Shown piece by piece: positions 15,937-24,018 of a stretch of 37,404 bases of DNA. Each line of letters opens with the position of its first letter. Within the stretch, counting starts at the first letter, position 1. The DNA comes from an uncultured Gemmiger sp. Its GTDB lineage: Bacteria > Bacillota > Clostridia > Oscillospirales > Ruminococcaceae. The notes under the pieces were generated by a model. The model was not told the DNA's origin. It did no database searches and was given only the letters and a program-made list of their open reading frames with translations. The stretch spans positions 1 to 37,404 of the forward strand of contig CALXHP010000012.1 of the NCBI GenBank assembly GCA_944388135.1, given 5' to 3'. The position numbers and the translations under genes are program-made.

Positions 15937-15970
15937 GGGACGCCTGGTATCTGCAGGCGTCCCTGTTTTT
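15937..15970 (+). terminator. Intra-operon terminator between binding protein and permease
   Basis: GGGACGCCTG (15937-15946) pairs with CAGGCGTCCC (15954-15963), followed by TGTTTTT. Partial read-through would give more binding protein than permease. Confidence 0.75.
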
Positions 15971-16008
15971 CACGTTCCCGATTTTCCCCCGAAAGGAGAG
16001 TTCCGTCC

Positions 16009-16683
16009 TTGATCCAGATCCTTACCACCTACGGCGGGCTGCTGCTGACCGCTATGGGCCAGACCCTGCTGCTGGCGCTCTGCGGGCTGTTCTTCGCCTG
16101 CATCCTGGGCCTGATCTTCGGTCTGCTCAGCGTTGTCAAAAACCGCGCCTGCAACATCATCTCCATCATCTTCGTGGACGCCATCCGCGGCGTACCCATG
16201 ATCGTGCTGGCCTATTTCATCTACTTCGGCATCCCCTATCTGCTCAACACGATCATGGGCTTCGGCGGTGTCACCCTGTCGGCCCTCCAGGCCGGTACCA
16301 TCTGCCTGGCCCTGAACTGCGGCGCCTATATGGCCGAGATCATCCGCGCCGGTATCGAGAGCGTGGACAAAGGCCAGATGGAAGCCGCCCGCAGCCTGGG
16401 CCTGCCCTACTGGCGGGCCATGTTCCGGGTGGTGCTGCCCCAGGCCATCCGCACCATGATCCCCAGCATCATCAACCAGTTCATCATCACCCTGAAGGAT
16501 ACCTCCATCCTGTCGGTCATCGGCTTCCCCGAGCTGGTCAACACCGCCAAGAACGTGGTGGCCAACTCCTTTATGTCCTTCCAGGTGTGGGCCATCGTGG
16601 CCGTCATGTATCTGATCGTCATCACCATCCTGTCGGTGCTGGCCAAGCAGATGGAAAGGAGGCTCAACCGTGGCCGTGAATAA
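16009..16683 (+). CDS. Amino-acid ABC transporter permease (system 1)
   Basis: This 224-residue HisM/GlnP-type permease has five membrane helices. It carries the EAA loop [20 protein letters not shown], which docks on the ATPase. The N-terminus [20 protein letters not shown] and the segment [20 protein letters not shown] are typical. I choose the TTG at 16009 with AAAGGAG at 15992-15998; an upstream ATG frame would run through the terminator hairpin. Its 3' end overlaps the ATPase start by 14 bases. With the genes at 14779 and 16670 it makes a complete importer, probably with a permease homodimer. Confidence 0.9.
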   Translation: MIQILTTYGGLLLTAMGQTLLLALCGLFFACILGLIFGLLSVVKNRACNIISIIFVDAIRGVPMIVLAYFIYFGIPYLLNTIMGFGGVTLSALQAGTICLALNCGAYMAEIIRAGIESVDKGQMEAARSLGLPYWRAMFRVVLPQAIRTMIPSIINQFIITLKDTSILSVIGFPELVNTAKNVVANSFMSFQVWAIVAVMYLIVITILSVLAKQMERRLNRGRE

Positions 16684-17416
16684 GAACAACGTCAAGATCC
16701 ATGTCTCCCACCTGAAAAAGAATTTCGGCAACCTGGAAGTCCTCAAGGACGTTTCCGCCGATATCCATGAGGGGGAAGTGGTGGTCATCCTGGGCCCCTC
16801 CGGCTCCGGCAAATCCACCTTCCTGCGCTGCCTTAACCGGCTGGAAGAGATCACCGGCGGCGAGGTCATCGTGGACGGCCACGACCTCACCGACAAAAAG
16901 ACCAACATCAACAAGGTCCGGGAAAACGTGGGCATGGTGTTCCAGCACTTCAACCTCTTCAACAACCTGAACGTCATGGGCAACATGATGCTGGCCCCCA
17001 CCGAGCTGAAAAAGGCCACCAAGGCCGAAGCCAAGGAAAACGCCCTGCGGCTGCTCAACCGGGTGGGCCTGGCCGACAAGGCGGAAGCCTACCCGGCCCA
17101 GCTTTCCGGCGGCCAGAAACAGCGTGTGGCCATCGCCCGCGCCCTGGCCATGAACCCCGACATCATGCTCTTCGACGAGCCAACCTCCGCCCTGGACCCC
17201 GAGATGGTGGGCGAGGTGCTCCAGGTCATGAAGCAGCTGGCCAGCGAGGGCATGACCATGGTGGTGGTCACCCATGAGATCGGCTTCGCCCGGGAAGTGG
17301 CCAGCCGGGTCATCTTCATGGAGGGCGGCTACATCGTGGAGGAAGGTACCCCCGACGAGGTCATCAACCATCCCAAGCAGCCCCGCACCATTGATTTCCT
17401 GAGCAAAGTTCTGTAA
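16670..17416 (+). CDS. Amino-acid ABC transporter ATP-binding protein (system 1)
   Basis: This 248-residue ATPase of the GlnQ/HisP group has Walker A GPSGSGKS, the Q-loop [11 protein letters not shown], signature LSGGQKQR, Walker [15 protein letters not shown] and the switch His in VVTHEIGFA. The GTG at 16670 is preceded by AAAGGAGG (16655-16662); a second GTG at 16676 is possible. The 14-base overlap with the permease couples translation. GlnQ-type ATPases normally end close to this length. A strong terminator follows. Confidence 0.95.
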   Translation: MAVNKNNVKIHVSHLKKNFGNLEVLKDVSADIHEGEVVVILGPSGSGKSTFLRCLNRLEEITGGEVIVDGHDLTDKKTNINKVRENVGMVFQHFNLFNNLNVMGNMMLAPTELKKATKAEAKENALRLLNRVGLADKAEAYPAQLSGGQKQRVAIARALAMNPDIMLFDEPTSALDPEMVGEVLQVMKQLASEGMTMVVVTHEIGFAREVASRVIFMEGGYIVEEGTPDEVINHPKQPRTIDFLSKVL

Positions 17417-17420
17417 AATC

Positions 17421-17463
17421 CGGCGGGATCGGGGCATTTTTGCCCCGGTCCTGCCGTTTTTTT
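17421..17463 (+). terminator. Terminator after importer 1
   Basis: A long stem CGGCGGGATCGGGGCA (17421-17436) pairs with TGCCCCGGTCCTGCCG and ends in seven T (17457-17463). Confidence 0.93.
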
Positions 17464-17474
17464 GTGGTTTTCCC

Positions 17475-17541
17475 TTGCGCAACGGGGATTTTTGCGGTAC
17501 TATTAAAAACACCGTTGCTTTGCTGCTTTAAGGCAGCAAAG
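17475..17541 (+). promoter_or_regulatory. Promoter and leader hairpin of importer 2
   Basis: TTGCGC (17475-17480) and TACTAT (17498-17503) are 17 bases apart. Near the transcript start lies a 9-bp hairpin, CTTTGCTGC (17518-17526) with GCAGCAAAG (17533-17541). It has no U-tract, so it is more likely a 5' stabiliser or protein site than a terminator. Confidence 0.5.
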
Positions 17542-17585
17542 ATTGTGCGAGGGAAAACGGGTATCATTTTAGGGAGGAAGAAATT

Positions 17586-18455
17586 ATGAAAAAACTGATC
17601 AGTCTGCTGCTGGCCGCCGGTATGATGGCCAGCCTGGCCGCCTGCGGTTCCGCCGCATCCACCAGCGAGTCCGCCTCCACGGCGGAGTCCACCAGCGAAG
17701 CCGCTTCCACCGCCGAGGCCGCCGAGGCCGCCGAGGCCGAGACCACCGGCGAGAGCGACCTGCAGTACATCCAGGACAAGGGCAAGATGACCATCGGCTA
17801 CACCGTCTACGCCCCCATGAACTACACCGACGAGAACGGCGAGTTCGTGGGCTTTGACACCGAGCTGGCCACCGCCGTCTGCGAACAGCTGGGCGTGGAG
17901 CCGGAGTTCGTGGAGATCAACTGGGACACCAAGGTGGTGGAGCTGGATGCCAAGAGCATCGACTGCATCTGGAACGGCATGACCCTGACCGATGACATTA
18001 TGGCCAACACCGCCTGCACCAAGGCCTACGCCAAGAATGCCCAGGTGGTGGTCATGAAGAAGGACAGCGGCTACACCTCCACCGCCGACCTCGTGGGCAA
18101 GACCGTGGTGGCCGAGGCCGGTTCCGCCGGTGAGACCACCGTCCAGGAGGACGAGAACCTCTCCCAGGCCGACTATGTGAGCAAGAGCGTCCAGACCGAC
18201 TGCCTGATGGAAGTTGCCGCCGGCACCGCCGACGCCGCCGTCCTCGACCTGACCCTGGCTTCCGCCATGATCGGTGAGGGCACCGACTACGCCGACCTGG
18301 AGATCGTGGATGAGCTCAACGCCGAAGAGTACGGCGTGGCCTTCCGCAAGGGCAGCGACGCCGCTGCCGCCGTGGATGCAGCCTTCGACGCCCTGAAGGC
18401 CGACGGCACCATGCAGACCCTGGCCGACAAGTACGGCCTGACCCTGGCTGACTGA
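17586..18455 (+). CDS. Amino-acid ABC transporter substrate-binding lipoprotein (system 2)
   Basis: The 289-residue family 3 solute-binding lipoprotein begins MKKLISLLLAAGMMASLAAC (Cys20). A Ser/Glu/Ala-rich linker of about 35 residues follows, then the binding domain: MTIGYTVYAPMNYTDENGEF, IDCIWNGMTLTDD, LVGKTVVAEAGSAGETTV, and a C-terminal TLADKYGL. It resembles polar amino-acid binders, and in this group the permease and ATPase next to it are often annotated as cystine or glutamine systems. The stop codon overlaps the permease start by one base (TGATG at 18453-18457), showing coupling. It is a paralogue, not a duplicate, of the protein at 14779. Confidence 0.92.
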   Translation: MKKLISLLLAAGMMASLAACGSAASTSESASTAESTSEAASTAEAAEAAEAETTGESDLQYIQDKGKMTIGYTVYAPMNYTDENGEFVGFDTELATAVCEQLGVEPEFVEINWDTKVVELDAKSIDCIWNGMTLTDDIMANTACTKAYAKNAQVVVMKKDSGYTSTADLVGKTVVAEAGSAGETTVQEDENLSQADYVSKSVQTDCLMEVAAGTADAAVLDLTLASAMIGEGTDYADLEIVDELNAEEYGVAFRKGSDAAAAVDAAFDALKADGTMQTLADKYGLTLAD

Positions 18456-19114
18456 TGAGCGAGGCCGGGGTAATCTGGGGCCGGCTGACAGAAGCCTTCT
18501 GGCTGAACTGCCAGCTTTTCGGCCTGACACTGCTCTTTGCGGTGCCGCTGGGACTCATCGTGGCCTTTGGCTCGATGAACCGGTTCGCCCCCCTGCGCGG
18601 GGCGGTCAAGACCTTCGTCTGGATCATCCGCGGCACCCCGCTGATGCTTCAGATCCTGGTCATCTACCTGGGCCCCGGCCTGCTGGGCTTTACCAGCCCC
18701 TGGCCTTCCGGGTCCAGCGGCCGTCTGGTGGCGGCCGTGGTGGCCTTTGCCATCAACTATGCCTGCTATTTTTCCGAGATCTACCGCGGCGGCATTGAGG
18801 CGGTGCCCAAGGGCCAGACCGAGGCCGGGCAGGTGCTGGGCATGACCCGCAGCCAGATATTCTTCAAGGTCACGCTGCTCCAGGTCATCAAGCGCATCCT
18901 GCCCCCCATGGGCAACGAGATCATCACGCTGGTCAAGGATACCTCCCTGGCCAACGTCATCGCCAACAAGGACATCATCATGATGGCCAAGGAGTACAGC
19001 GCCAAGGGCCTGATCTGGCCCCTCTTCTCCACCGCCATCTTCTTCCTGGTGTTCGTGGGCGCCCTGACGCTGCTCTTCGGCTGGCTGGAAAAGCGGCTGG
19101 CGTATTTCCGCTGA
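18455..19114 (+). CDS. Amino-acid ABC transporter permease (system 2)
   Basis: This 219-residue HisM/GlnP-type permease has the characteristic FVWIIRGTPLMLQILVIYLG, the EAA loop GQTEAGQVLGMTRSQIFFKV and LVKDTSLANVIA. About five membrane helices are predicted. It starts by one-base overlap with the binding-protein stop and is followed 13 bases later by its ATPase, with GAGGAGGGG as the ribosome site. All components of importer 2 are thus in one transcript with no internal terminator, unlike importer 1. Confidence 0.93.
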   Translation: MSEAGVIWGRLTEAFWLNCQLFGLTLLFAVPLGLIVAFGSMNRFAPLRGAVKTFVWIIRGTPLMLQILVIYLGPGLLGFTSPWPSGSSGRLVAAVVAFAINYACYFSEIYRGGIEAVPKGQTEAGQVLGMTRSQIFFKVTLLQVIKRILPPMGNEIITLVKDTSLANVIANKDIIMMAKEYSAKGLIWPLFSTAIFFLVFVGALTLLFGWLEKRLAYFR

Positions 19115-19127
19115 GGAGGGGACTGCT

Positions 19128-19910
19128 ATGGCATTATTGGAAGTGGCCGGCATCGGCAAAAGCTTCGGCAGTACCGCCGTGCTGCGGGATATCTCCTTTA
19201 CCCTCAACGAAGGGGAGGCCATCGCCATCATCGGGTCGTCGGGCTCCGGCAAGACCACCTTGCTGCGCTGCCTGAACTTTCTGGAGACGGCGGACACCGG
19301 CTCCATCACGGTGGGGGGCGAGACGCTGTGGAGCGCCGACGACATCCACACCCAGAGCGAGGCGGCCATCCGGAAAAAGCGGCTCCATTTCGGGCTGGTG
19401 TTCCAGAACTTCAACCTTTTCCCCCAGTATACGGCTTTGCAGAACGTCATGCTGGCGGAACAGCTGCTGGCCAAGGAACGCCCCGACTACAAACAGCACA
19501 AAAAGGAAATCCTGGCGGAGATCGAGGCCCATGCCCGGGAACTGCTGGCCGATATGGGCCTGTCCGACCGGGCGGGGCATTATCCCCACCAGCTGTCCGG
19601 CGGACAGCAGCAGCGGGTGGCCATCGCCCGGGCCCTGGCCCTGAAACCGGATATCCTCTGTTTCGACGAGCCCACCTCGGCCCTCGACCCCGAACTCACC
19701 GGGGAGGTGCTGCGGGTCCTGCGGGACCTGGCGGCCAACAAGACCACCATGATCATCGTCACCCATGAGATGAAGTTCGCCCGGGATGTGGCGGACCGCA
19801 TCCTCTTCATGGACGGCGGCGTGGTGGTGGAACAGGGCCCCGCCAAGGAGGTCATCGACCATCCCAAGGAGGAGCGCACCCGGCAGTTTCTGGCAAGTTA
19901 CGGGAAATGA
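19128..19910 (+). CDS. Amino-acid ABC transporter ATP-binding protein (system 2)
   Basis: The 260-residue GlnQ-type ATPase has Walker A GSSGSGKTT, Q-loop FGLVFQNFNLF, signature LSGGQQQR, Walker [15 protein letters not shown] and switch His in VTHEMKFA. An insert of about 15 residues rich in Lys and Glu (KERPDYKQHKKEILAEIEAH) sits between the Q-loop and the signature, as in many clostridial members. The stop is followed one base later by a 3'-UTR palindrome copy and a terminator. Confidence 0.95.
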   Translation: MALLEVAGIGKSFGSTAVLRDISFTLNEGEAIAIIGSSGSGKTTLLRCLNFLETADTGSITVGGETLWSADDIHTQSEAAIRKKRLHFGLVFQNFNLFPQYTALQNVMLAEQLLAKERPDYKQHKKEILAEIEAHARELLADMGLSDRAGHYPHQLSGGQQQRVAIARALALKPDILCFDEPTSALDPELTGEVLRVLRDLAANKTTMIIVTHEMKFARDVADRILFMDGGVVVEQGPAKEVIDHPKEERTRQFLASYGK

Positions 19911-19911
19911 T

Positions 19912-19947
19912 GTCCTTTCTTTACAAAGAAAGGACCAAAGAAATTCC
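19912..19947 (+). repeat. 3'-UTR palindrome element, copy 2
   Basis: A perfect-arm palindrome, GTCCTTTCTTTA-type half plus its complement (19912-19935), begins one base after the stop of the importer 2 ATPase. The tail CAAAGAAATTCC follows. A bidirectional terminator stands five bases further on. Confidence 0.8.
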
Positions 19948-19951
19948 AACC

Positions 19952-19983
19952 AAAAAGGCATGGTCCATGACCATGCCTTTTTT
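19952..19983. terminator. Terminator after importer 2
   Basis: AAAAAGGCATGG (19952-19963) pairs with CCATGCCTTTTT (19971-19982), followed by further T. The A-run makes it work on both strands. The region 19984-20084 beyond it shows no gene and no clear signal. Confidence 0.88.
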
Positions 19984-20084
19984 ATATACAGATAAAAATG
20001 TGTTTGGAAATTGCGGGACCGGTCACACCGCAGTGGGGCTGTCTGTTTCCTGTCTGCGAGGGGGAACCGGGACCCCCATAAAAA

Positions 20085-20120
20085 TACCCCGCAGGGTATC
20101 GCCCTGCGGGGTACTTTTTA
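20085..20120. terminator. CGCAGGG-core terminator, thioredoxin side
   Basis: TACCCCGCAGGG (20085-20096), loop TATCG, CCCTGCGGGGTA (20102-20113) flanked by A and T runs. Its core is shared with the hairpins at 25788 and 30154. In minus-strand sense it follows the palindrome copy after the thioredoxin gene. Confidence 0.85.
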
Positions 20121-20124
20121 TGAG

Positions 20125-20158
20125 AGTTTCTTCGGTTCCTTCTTTGCAAAGAAGGAAC
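20125..20158 (-). repeat. 3'-UTR palindrome element, copy 3
   Basis: The perfect 24-bp palindrome (GTTCCTTCTTTG plus its complement, 20135-20158) lies 9 bases past the stop of the minus-strand thioredoxin gene. In gene sense the tail CGAAGAAACTCTCAT follows, then the CGCAGGG-core terminator at 20085. Confidence 0.85.
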
Positions 20159-20167
20159 AAACCGTCC

Positions 20168-20479
20168 TCACAGCACGCCGTTCAGCCACTGCATCAGGGT
20201 GGGCTTGGGCATGAAGCCCACCTGGCGGGCCACCGGCTGGCCCTTCTTCAGGACCACCAGGGCCGGGATGCTGGAAATGCCGAACTGCTGGGCCAGGGCC
20301 AGGTTCTCGTCCACGTCGATGCCGTAGAAGAGTGCCTTGCCCTCCAGGTCCTGGCTGGCGGATTCCAGCACGGGGGCCAGCATCTTGCAGGGATTGCACC
20401 AGGTGGCGTTGAAATCCAGCACCGCCACGTCGGCGGCCAGGGCCTGGGTCAGATCATTTTTGTGCACTTCGTGTACCAT
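20168..20479 (-). CDS. trxA: Thioredoxin
   Basis: The 103-residue protein has the thioredoxin fold and length. The active site is WCNPCK with Cys28 and Cys31, where the usual Gly-Pro is replaced by Asn-Pro. The cis-proline is in SSIPALVVLKKGQPV. It reduces disulfides in cytoplasmic proteins using electrons from a reductase, very likely the protein encoded 6 bases upstream. AAAGGAG precedes the ATG at 20479. The altered CNPC dipeptide should shift the redox potential compared with CGPC; that is inference. The two genes form an operon ended by the palindrome-terminator element. Confidence 0.92.
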   Translation of the reverse strand: MVHEVHKNDLTQALAADVAVLDFNATWCNPCKMLAPVLESASQDLEGKALFYGIDVDENLALAQQFGISSIPALVVLKKGQPVARQVGFMPKPTLMQWLNGVL

Positions 20480-20485
20480 ATTGCA

Positions 20486-21358
20486 TTACTCCTTTGTGTT
20501 GCGTTTGCGGGCGGCCAGGTACTCCACGGCGGACAGTGCCGCCACGTTGCCTTCCCCCGCAGCCTTTACATACTGATAGGGCAGCCCCACGGCGTCGCCG
20601 CAGGCAAAACAGCCCGGCAGATTGGTCTCCATTCTGGCATTCACCGCCACATGGCCGCCCTTGCCCTCCAGACCCGGCACCAGCTGGGTGGGGGCCATGG
20701 CGTCCCGCAGCAGGAACACCCCGTCCACCGGGTATTCCCCGCCGTCGGTGTGCAGCGTCGTCACGGTGACTTCCCCCGTCACGGCGGTGGGCTTCTCCCG
20801 GAGGACCTGTACCGTGGCGGGCAGGTCGGGCGCCCCGTCGTAGAGGGGCAGGTAGAGCACCGACCCCGCTACCTCCGCCATATAGGCGGCTTCCGGCTCG
20901 GCGGCCGGGCTGGACCCGATCACCGCCACCGCCTTGCCCCGGTAGAGGGGCGCATCACAGGTGGCACAGTAGCTCACCCCCCGGCCGAGAAACTCTTCCT
21001 CGCCGGGCAGGGGCTTGCCCTGCACCACCCCGGTGGCCAGGATCACCGCGGTGGCTTCGTAGGTCTCGTTGGCCGTCTGGACGGCAAAATAGTCCCCCAT
21101 GGCATAGACGGCGTTCACCCGGGCTTCGGTGACCTGGATGCCCATGGTGTCCAGATGGTTCTGGAAGGCCGCCCGCAGGTCCTCGCCGCTTACAGCGGGC
21201 AGACCGGGATAGTTCTGGATGGTATGGGCTTTGCCGATCTTCTCGCTCAGCTCCTTGCTGCCGAAGAGCAGCAGGCTCTTGCCCCGGAGCCGGGCGGTGA
21301 TGGCCGCCGATACCCCTGCAGGGCCGCTGCCGATGATGGCAATATCTACACGCTCCAT
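20486..21358 (-). CDS. Thioredoxin reductase-like flavoprotein with atypical NAD(P)H site
   Basis: The 290-residue FAD protein starts MERVDIAIIGSGPAGVSAAI (dinucleotide-binding GSGPAG) and has the redox pair CATC at Cys131/Cys134, matching thioredoxin reductase. The C-terminal FAD motif is GCFACGDAVGLPYQYVKAAG. In the middle domain the usual GGGDSA is replaced by GSSPAA, and the basic HRR-type NADPH clamp is absent (LYLPLYDGAPDLP stands there). It is also shorter than the usual ~310 residues. It may accept electrons from ferredoxin, like the clostridial ferredoxin-dependent flavin thioredoxin reductases. The ATG at 21358 has AAAGGAG upstream. Paired with thioredoxin at 20168. Confidence 0.85.
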   Translation of the reverse strand: MERVDIAIIGSGPAGVSAAITARLRGKSLLLFGSKELSEKIGKAHTIQNYPGLPAVSGEDLRAAFQNHLDTMGIQVTEARVNAVYAMGDYFAVQTANETYEATAVILATGVVQGKPLPGEEEFLGRGVSYCATCDAPLYRGKAVAVIGSSPAAEPEAAYMAEVAGSVLYLPLYDGAPDLPATVQVLREKPTAVTGEVTVTTLHTDGGEYPVDGVFLLRDAMAPTQLVPGLEGKGGHVAVNARMETNLPGCFACGDAVGLPYQYVKAAGEGNVAALSAVEYLAARKRNTKE

Positions 21359-21443
21359 GGCGTCACACTCCTTTACCGGAAATGGCAGCCCGCCCGGGGA
21401 ATCCCCGGCAGGGATGCCAGTATCTTCCAATTCCTACAATACT

Positions 21444-21471
21444 AGTATACTATAGTTTGCCCCGAATACAA
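21444..21471 (-). promoter_or_regulatory. Putative promoter of the reductase-thioredoxin operon
   Basis: On the minus strand TTGTAT (21466-21471) and TATACT (21444-21449) are 16 bases apart. The -10 lies in the palindromic stretch ACTAGTATACTATAGT, which could also be a regulator site. Confidence 0.4.
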
Positions 21472-21505
21472 GCCCCGGGCTGTGAATAAAGTGTAAATTT
21501 TTAAG

Positions 21506-22996
21506 TTACAGCTTGTAGAGGTCGGTGTACTTGGCCTTCAGGTAGTCGGTGAAATAGTGGGGGTCGAAGTCGCCGCCGCAGAGGCTCTTCACCAGCCAGG
21601 CGGGTTCCTTCAGGTTGCCGTACTTCCACAGCCGGTCACAGAGGGCGTCCTTCAGGGGCTGGAGATTGCCTTGGGCCCACTGGGCGTCCAGGTCCATCGT
21701 CCGCCGCAGGTCGGCAATGGCCTGGGCACCGTAGGCGCTGCCCAGGGCATAGCTGGGGAAGTAGCCCATATCGCCCATGGCCCAGTGGATGTCCTGCAGG
21801 CAGCCGTGGCCGTCGTCGGGCACATCCAGGCCCAGGTATTCCTTGTACTTGGCGTTCCAGGCGGCGGGCAGGTCCCCCACCGCCAGGGTGCCCTGGATCA
21901 TCGCCTTTTCCAGCTCGTACCGCACCATGATGTGCAGCGCATAGGTCAGCTCGTCGGCCTCGGTGCGGATGAGCCCCGGCTCCGCCCGGTTCACCGCCCG
22001 CCAGACTTCTTCCTCGGTGACATCCGCCAGCTGGGTGGGGAAGAGTTCCCGCAGGGTGGGGTAGAGGCAGTGGACAAAGGCACGGCTGCGGCCCACATAG
22101 TTCTCAAACAGGCGGCTCTGGCTCTCGTGCAGGCCCATGGTGGCGCCGCCGGTGACGGCGGTGTAGTCCAGCTCGGGGGCAATGTGCCGCTCATAGAGGG
22201 CGTGCCCCCCCTCGTGGGCTACGCTGTACAGGTTGGAGAACATGTCCCGGGGCATATAGTGGGTGGTGATCCGCACGTCCCCCCGCCAGAACTCGGTGGT
22301 GAAGGGATGTTCGCTCTCGGCCAGCAGGCAGTGCTCCGGTTCCAGGCCCCACAGCTCCATGATCTTTTTGGAAACCTGCTTCTGGGCGTCCAGGGGCCAG
22401 TCCTGGTCGAGAAAATCGGTGCGGATGGCGGCGCCCCGCTCCCGGATGGCCGCCAGCAGCGGCACAATGGTCTGGCGCAGGGTATCGAAGAAGGCGTCGC
22501 ACTGGGCGATGGTGAGACCCCGCTCGTACCGGTCCAGCCAGACTTCGTAGGGGTCCCGGTCGGGGGCAAAGTAGTTCGCCTGGGCCCGGCGGGCTTCTAC
22601 AATCTTTTCCAGATAGGGCGCAAACAGGGCAAAGTCGTTGGTGCGCTTGGCCTTGGTCCAGACCGGAATGCTCTGCTGCACCAGCTTGGTAAAGGCGGCG
22701 TACTCGGCGGCAGGGATCTTGGCGATCTCGTCGTACTGGCGCTGCAGCTCCCGCACCTCGGCGGCCTGCTGCTCGTCCCCGGCATCGGCGGCCGCCTGGC
22801 GCAGCAGGGTGGCGGTATCCTCATTCACCAGCAGGTCAAAGCTGGCCCGGCTCAGCACTTCGCAGGCCTCCGCACGGCCGTCGGCACCGCCCTCGGGGGC
22901 CACCGTCTCGGCGTCGAAGTCCACCACATTCAGGGCGTACCGGTAGGCATACAGCTGCTTTTCCAGCGCCCGCAGACGTACAATGGATTCTTTCAT
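21506..22996 (-). CDS. M32 family carboxypeptidase (Taq type)
   Basis: The 496-residue metallocarboxypeptidase has the M32 signature HEGGHALYE, with zinc ligands His261 and His265 and catalytic Glu262. GLHESQSRLFENYVGRS about 30 residues later supplies the third ligand Glu. Length fits the family (about 500). These cytoplasmic enzymes trim amino acids from peptide C-termini. It could complement the Xaa-Pro aminopeptidase encoded at 25879 in peptide use. The ATG at 22996 has the modest ribosome site GAGGT. No operon partner: it is on the same strand as the thioredoxin genes but separated from them by a promoter region, and divergent from the glycosyltransferase. Confidence 0.93.
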   Translation of the reverse strand: MKESIVRLRALEKQLYAYRYALNVVDFDAETVAPEGGADGRAEACEVLSRASFDLLVNEDTATLLRQAAADAGDEQQAAEVRELQRQYDEIAKIPAAEYAAFTKLVQQSIPVWTKAKRTNDFALFAPYLEKIVEARRAQANYFAPDRDPYEVWLDRYERGLTIAQCDAFFDTLRQTIVPLLAAIRERGAAIRTDFLDQDWPLDAQKQVSKKIMELWGLEPEHCLLAESEHPFTTEFWRGDVRITTHYMPRDMFSNLYSVAHEGGHALYERHIAPELDYTAVTGGATMGLHESQSRLFENYVGRSRAFVHCLYPTLRELFPTQLADVTEEEVWRAVNRAEPGLIRTEADELTYALHIMVRYELEKAMIQGTLAVGDLPAAWNAKYKEYLGLDVPDDGHGCLQDIHWAMGDMGYFPSYALGSAYGAQAIADLRRTMDLDAQWAQGNLQPLKDALCDRLWKYGNLKEPAWLVKSLCGGDFDPHYFTDYLKAKYTDLYKL

Positions 22997-23068
22997 GGGT
23001 CAATACCTCGTGTTTTGTAAAATGGTGTCACTGCCTGTTATTTTACCACACGGCGGCAGGTTTTTCCA

Positions 23069-23097
23069 TTGTAACCGGGGCAAATTTATGGTATTGT
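23069..23097 (+). promoter_or_regulatory. Putative promoter of the GT2 gene
   Basis: TTGTAA (23069-23074) and TATTGT (23092-23097) are 17 bases apart, about 30 bases before the GTG start. Confidence 0.45.
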
Positions 23098-23129
23098 GAT
23101 AGTACAGAAACGAAAGGGGGGATGCGGCC

Positions 23130-23990
23130 GTGCCGCAGGAACAGCCGCTGGTCAGCATCATTGTGCCGATCTACAATGCACAGGACCATATTGCACGCTG
23201 CGTCGAGAGTATCCGACGCCAGACCTACCAGAATCTGGAGATTCTGCTGCTGAACGACGGCAGCCAGGACGTGAGCCTGCAGGTCTGCCAGATGTACGCC
23301 GGGGTGGACAAACGCATCCTGCTCATCGACAAGGCCAACAGCGGGGTGGCCGCCACCCGCAACCTGGGCCTGCAGTTTGCCCGGGGCAAGTATCTGCAAT
23401 TTGTGGACGCCGACGACACCCTGCTGCCCAACGCTACCGAACTGCTGGTGGACCGGGCCGAACGGTACAGCGCCGACCTGGTCATCGCCCACTACAACCG
23501 GATCACCCCGCCCCGCCCCCGCAGCGAGGAAGCCGAGGCCAAACGCCCCCGCCCGCCCCGGCCCGACAAGGTCCAGACCTTCGGCTTTTTGCTGGAAGGC
23601 CCCATGAACAAACAGGAGTTTGCGGCGGGGCTCATGCAGGAACCCGCCAGCTTCTACTACGGCGTCATGTGGAACAAACTCTACCGGGCGGACATCGTCC
23701 ATGCCCATGAGGACATCCTCTGCGCCGAAGAGCTGGACTGGTCGGAGGACCTCTACTTCAATCTCAGTTACATCCGCTATGCGGAAAAATTCTACGCCCT
23801 GTCCACCCCCATCTACAACTACTACAACACCCCGGGCAGCGCCGTGCACACCGTGCTGAACCCGGTGAACATCGTCACCACCCGGGCGGCTCTCTTCAAT
23901 TATTACAAAGAGTTGTACGAACATCTGGGATTATACGAAGAGTATAAACCTCAGATTTTTAAATACCTCGTGGCCACGGCGGAAAGCTGA
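23130..23990 (+). CDS. Family 2 glycosyltransferase
   Basis: The 286-residue GT-A enzyme begins with PLVSIIVPIYNAQDHIARCV. It has EILLLNDGSQDVS, ANSGVAATRNLGLQFARGKY and the metal-binding FVDADDTLLPNA. C-terminal parts include YGVMWNKLYRA and EELDWSEDLYFNLSYI with the probable catalytic Asp. It transfers a sugar from a nucleotide donor to a cell-surface glycan acceptor; the sugar is unknown. The GTG at 23130 follows AAAGGGGGG; an ATG at 23122 is out of frame. The 3' end becomes A/T-rich near 23900. It is followed by a zinc-ribbon protein gene after 28 bases, probably co-transcribed. Confidence 0.9.
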   Translation: MPQEQPLVSIIVPIYNAQDHIARCVESIRRQTYQNLEILLLNDGSQDVSLQVCQMYAGVDKRILLIDKANSGVAATRNLGLQFARGKYLQFVDADDTLLPNATELLVDRAERYSADLVIAHYNRITPPRPRSEEAEAKRPRPPRPDKVQTFGFLLEGPMNKQEFAAGLMQEPASFYYGVMWNKLYRADIVHAHEDILCAEELDWSEDLYFNLSYIRYAEKFYALSTPIYNYYNTPGSAVHTVLNPVNIVTTRAALFNYYKELYEHLGLYEEYKPQIFKYLVATAES

Positions 23991-24018
23991 GGCGCGAGCC
24001 AAAGAAAGGAGCATCAAG

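Noticed and set aside
15904-16008. Longer start of the importer 1 permease
   Set aside because: The extension would be translated across a terminator hairpin at 15937-15970; TTG 16009 with AAAGGAG fits the family's N-terminus.
20118-20170. Small peptides read through the palindromes (ending such as FLRFLLCKEGT or FFGSFFAKKEQ)
   Set aside because: These are translations of the repeat itself, appearing in several frames and places; not genes.
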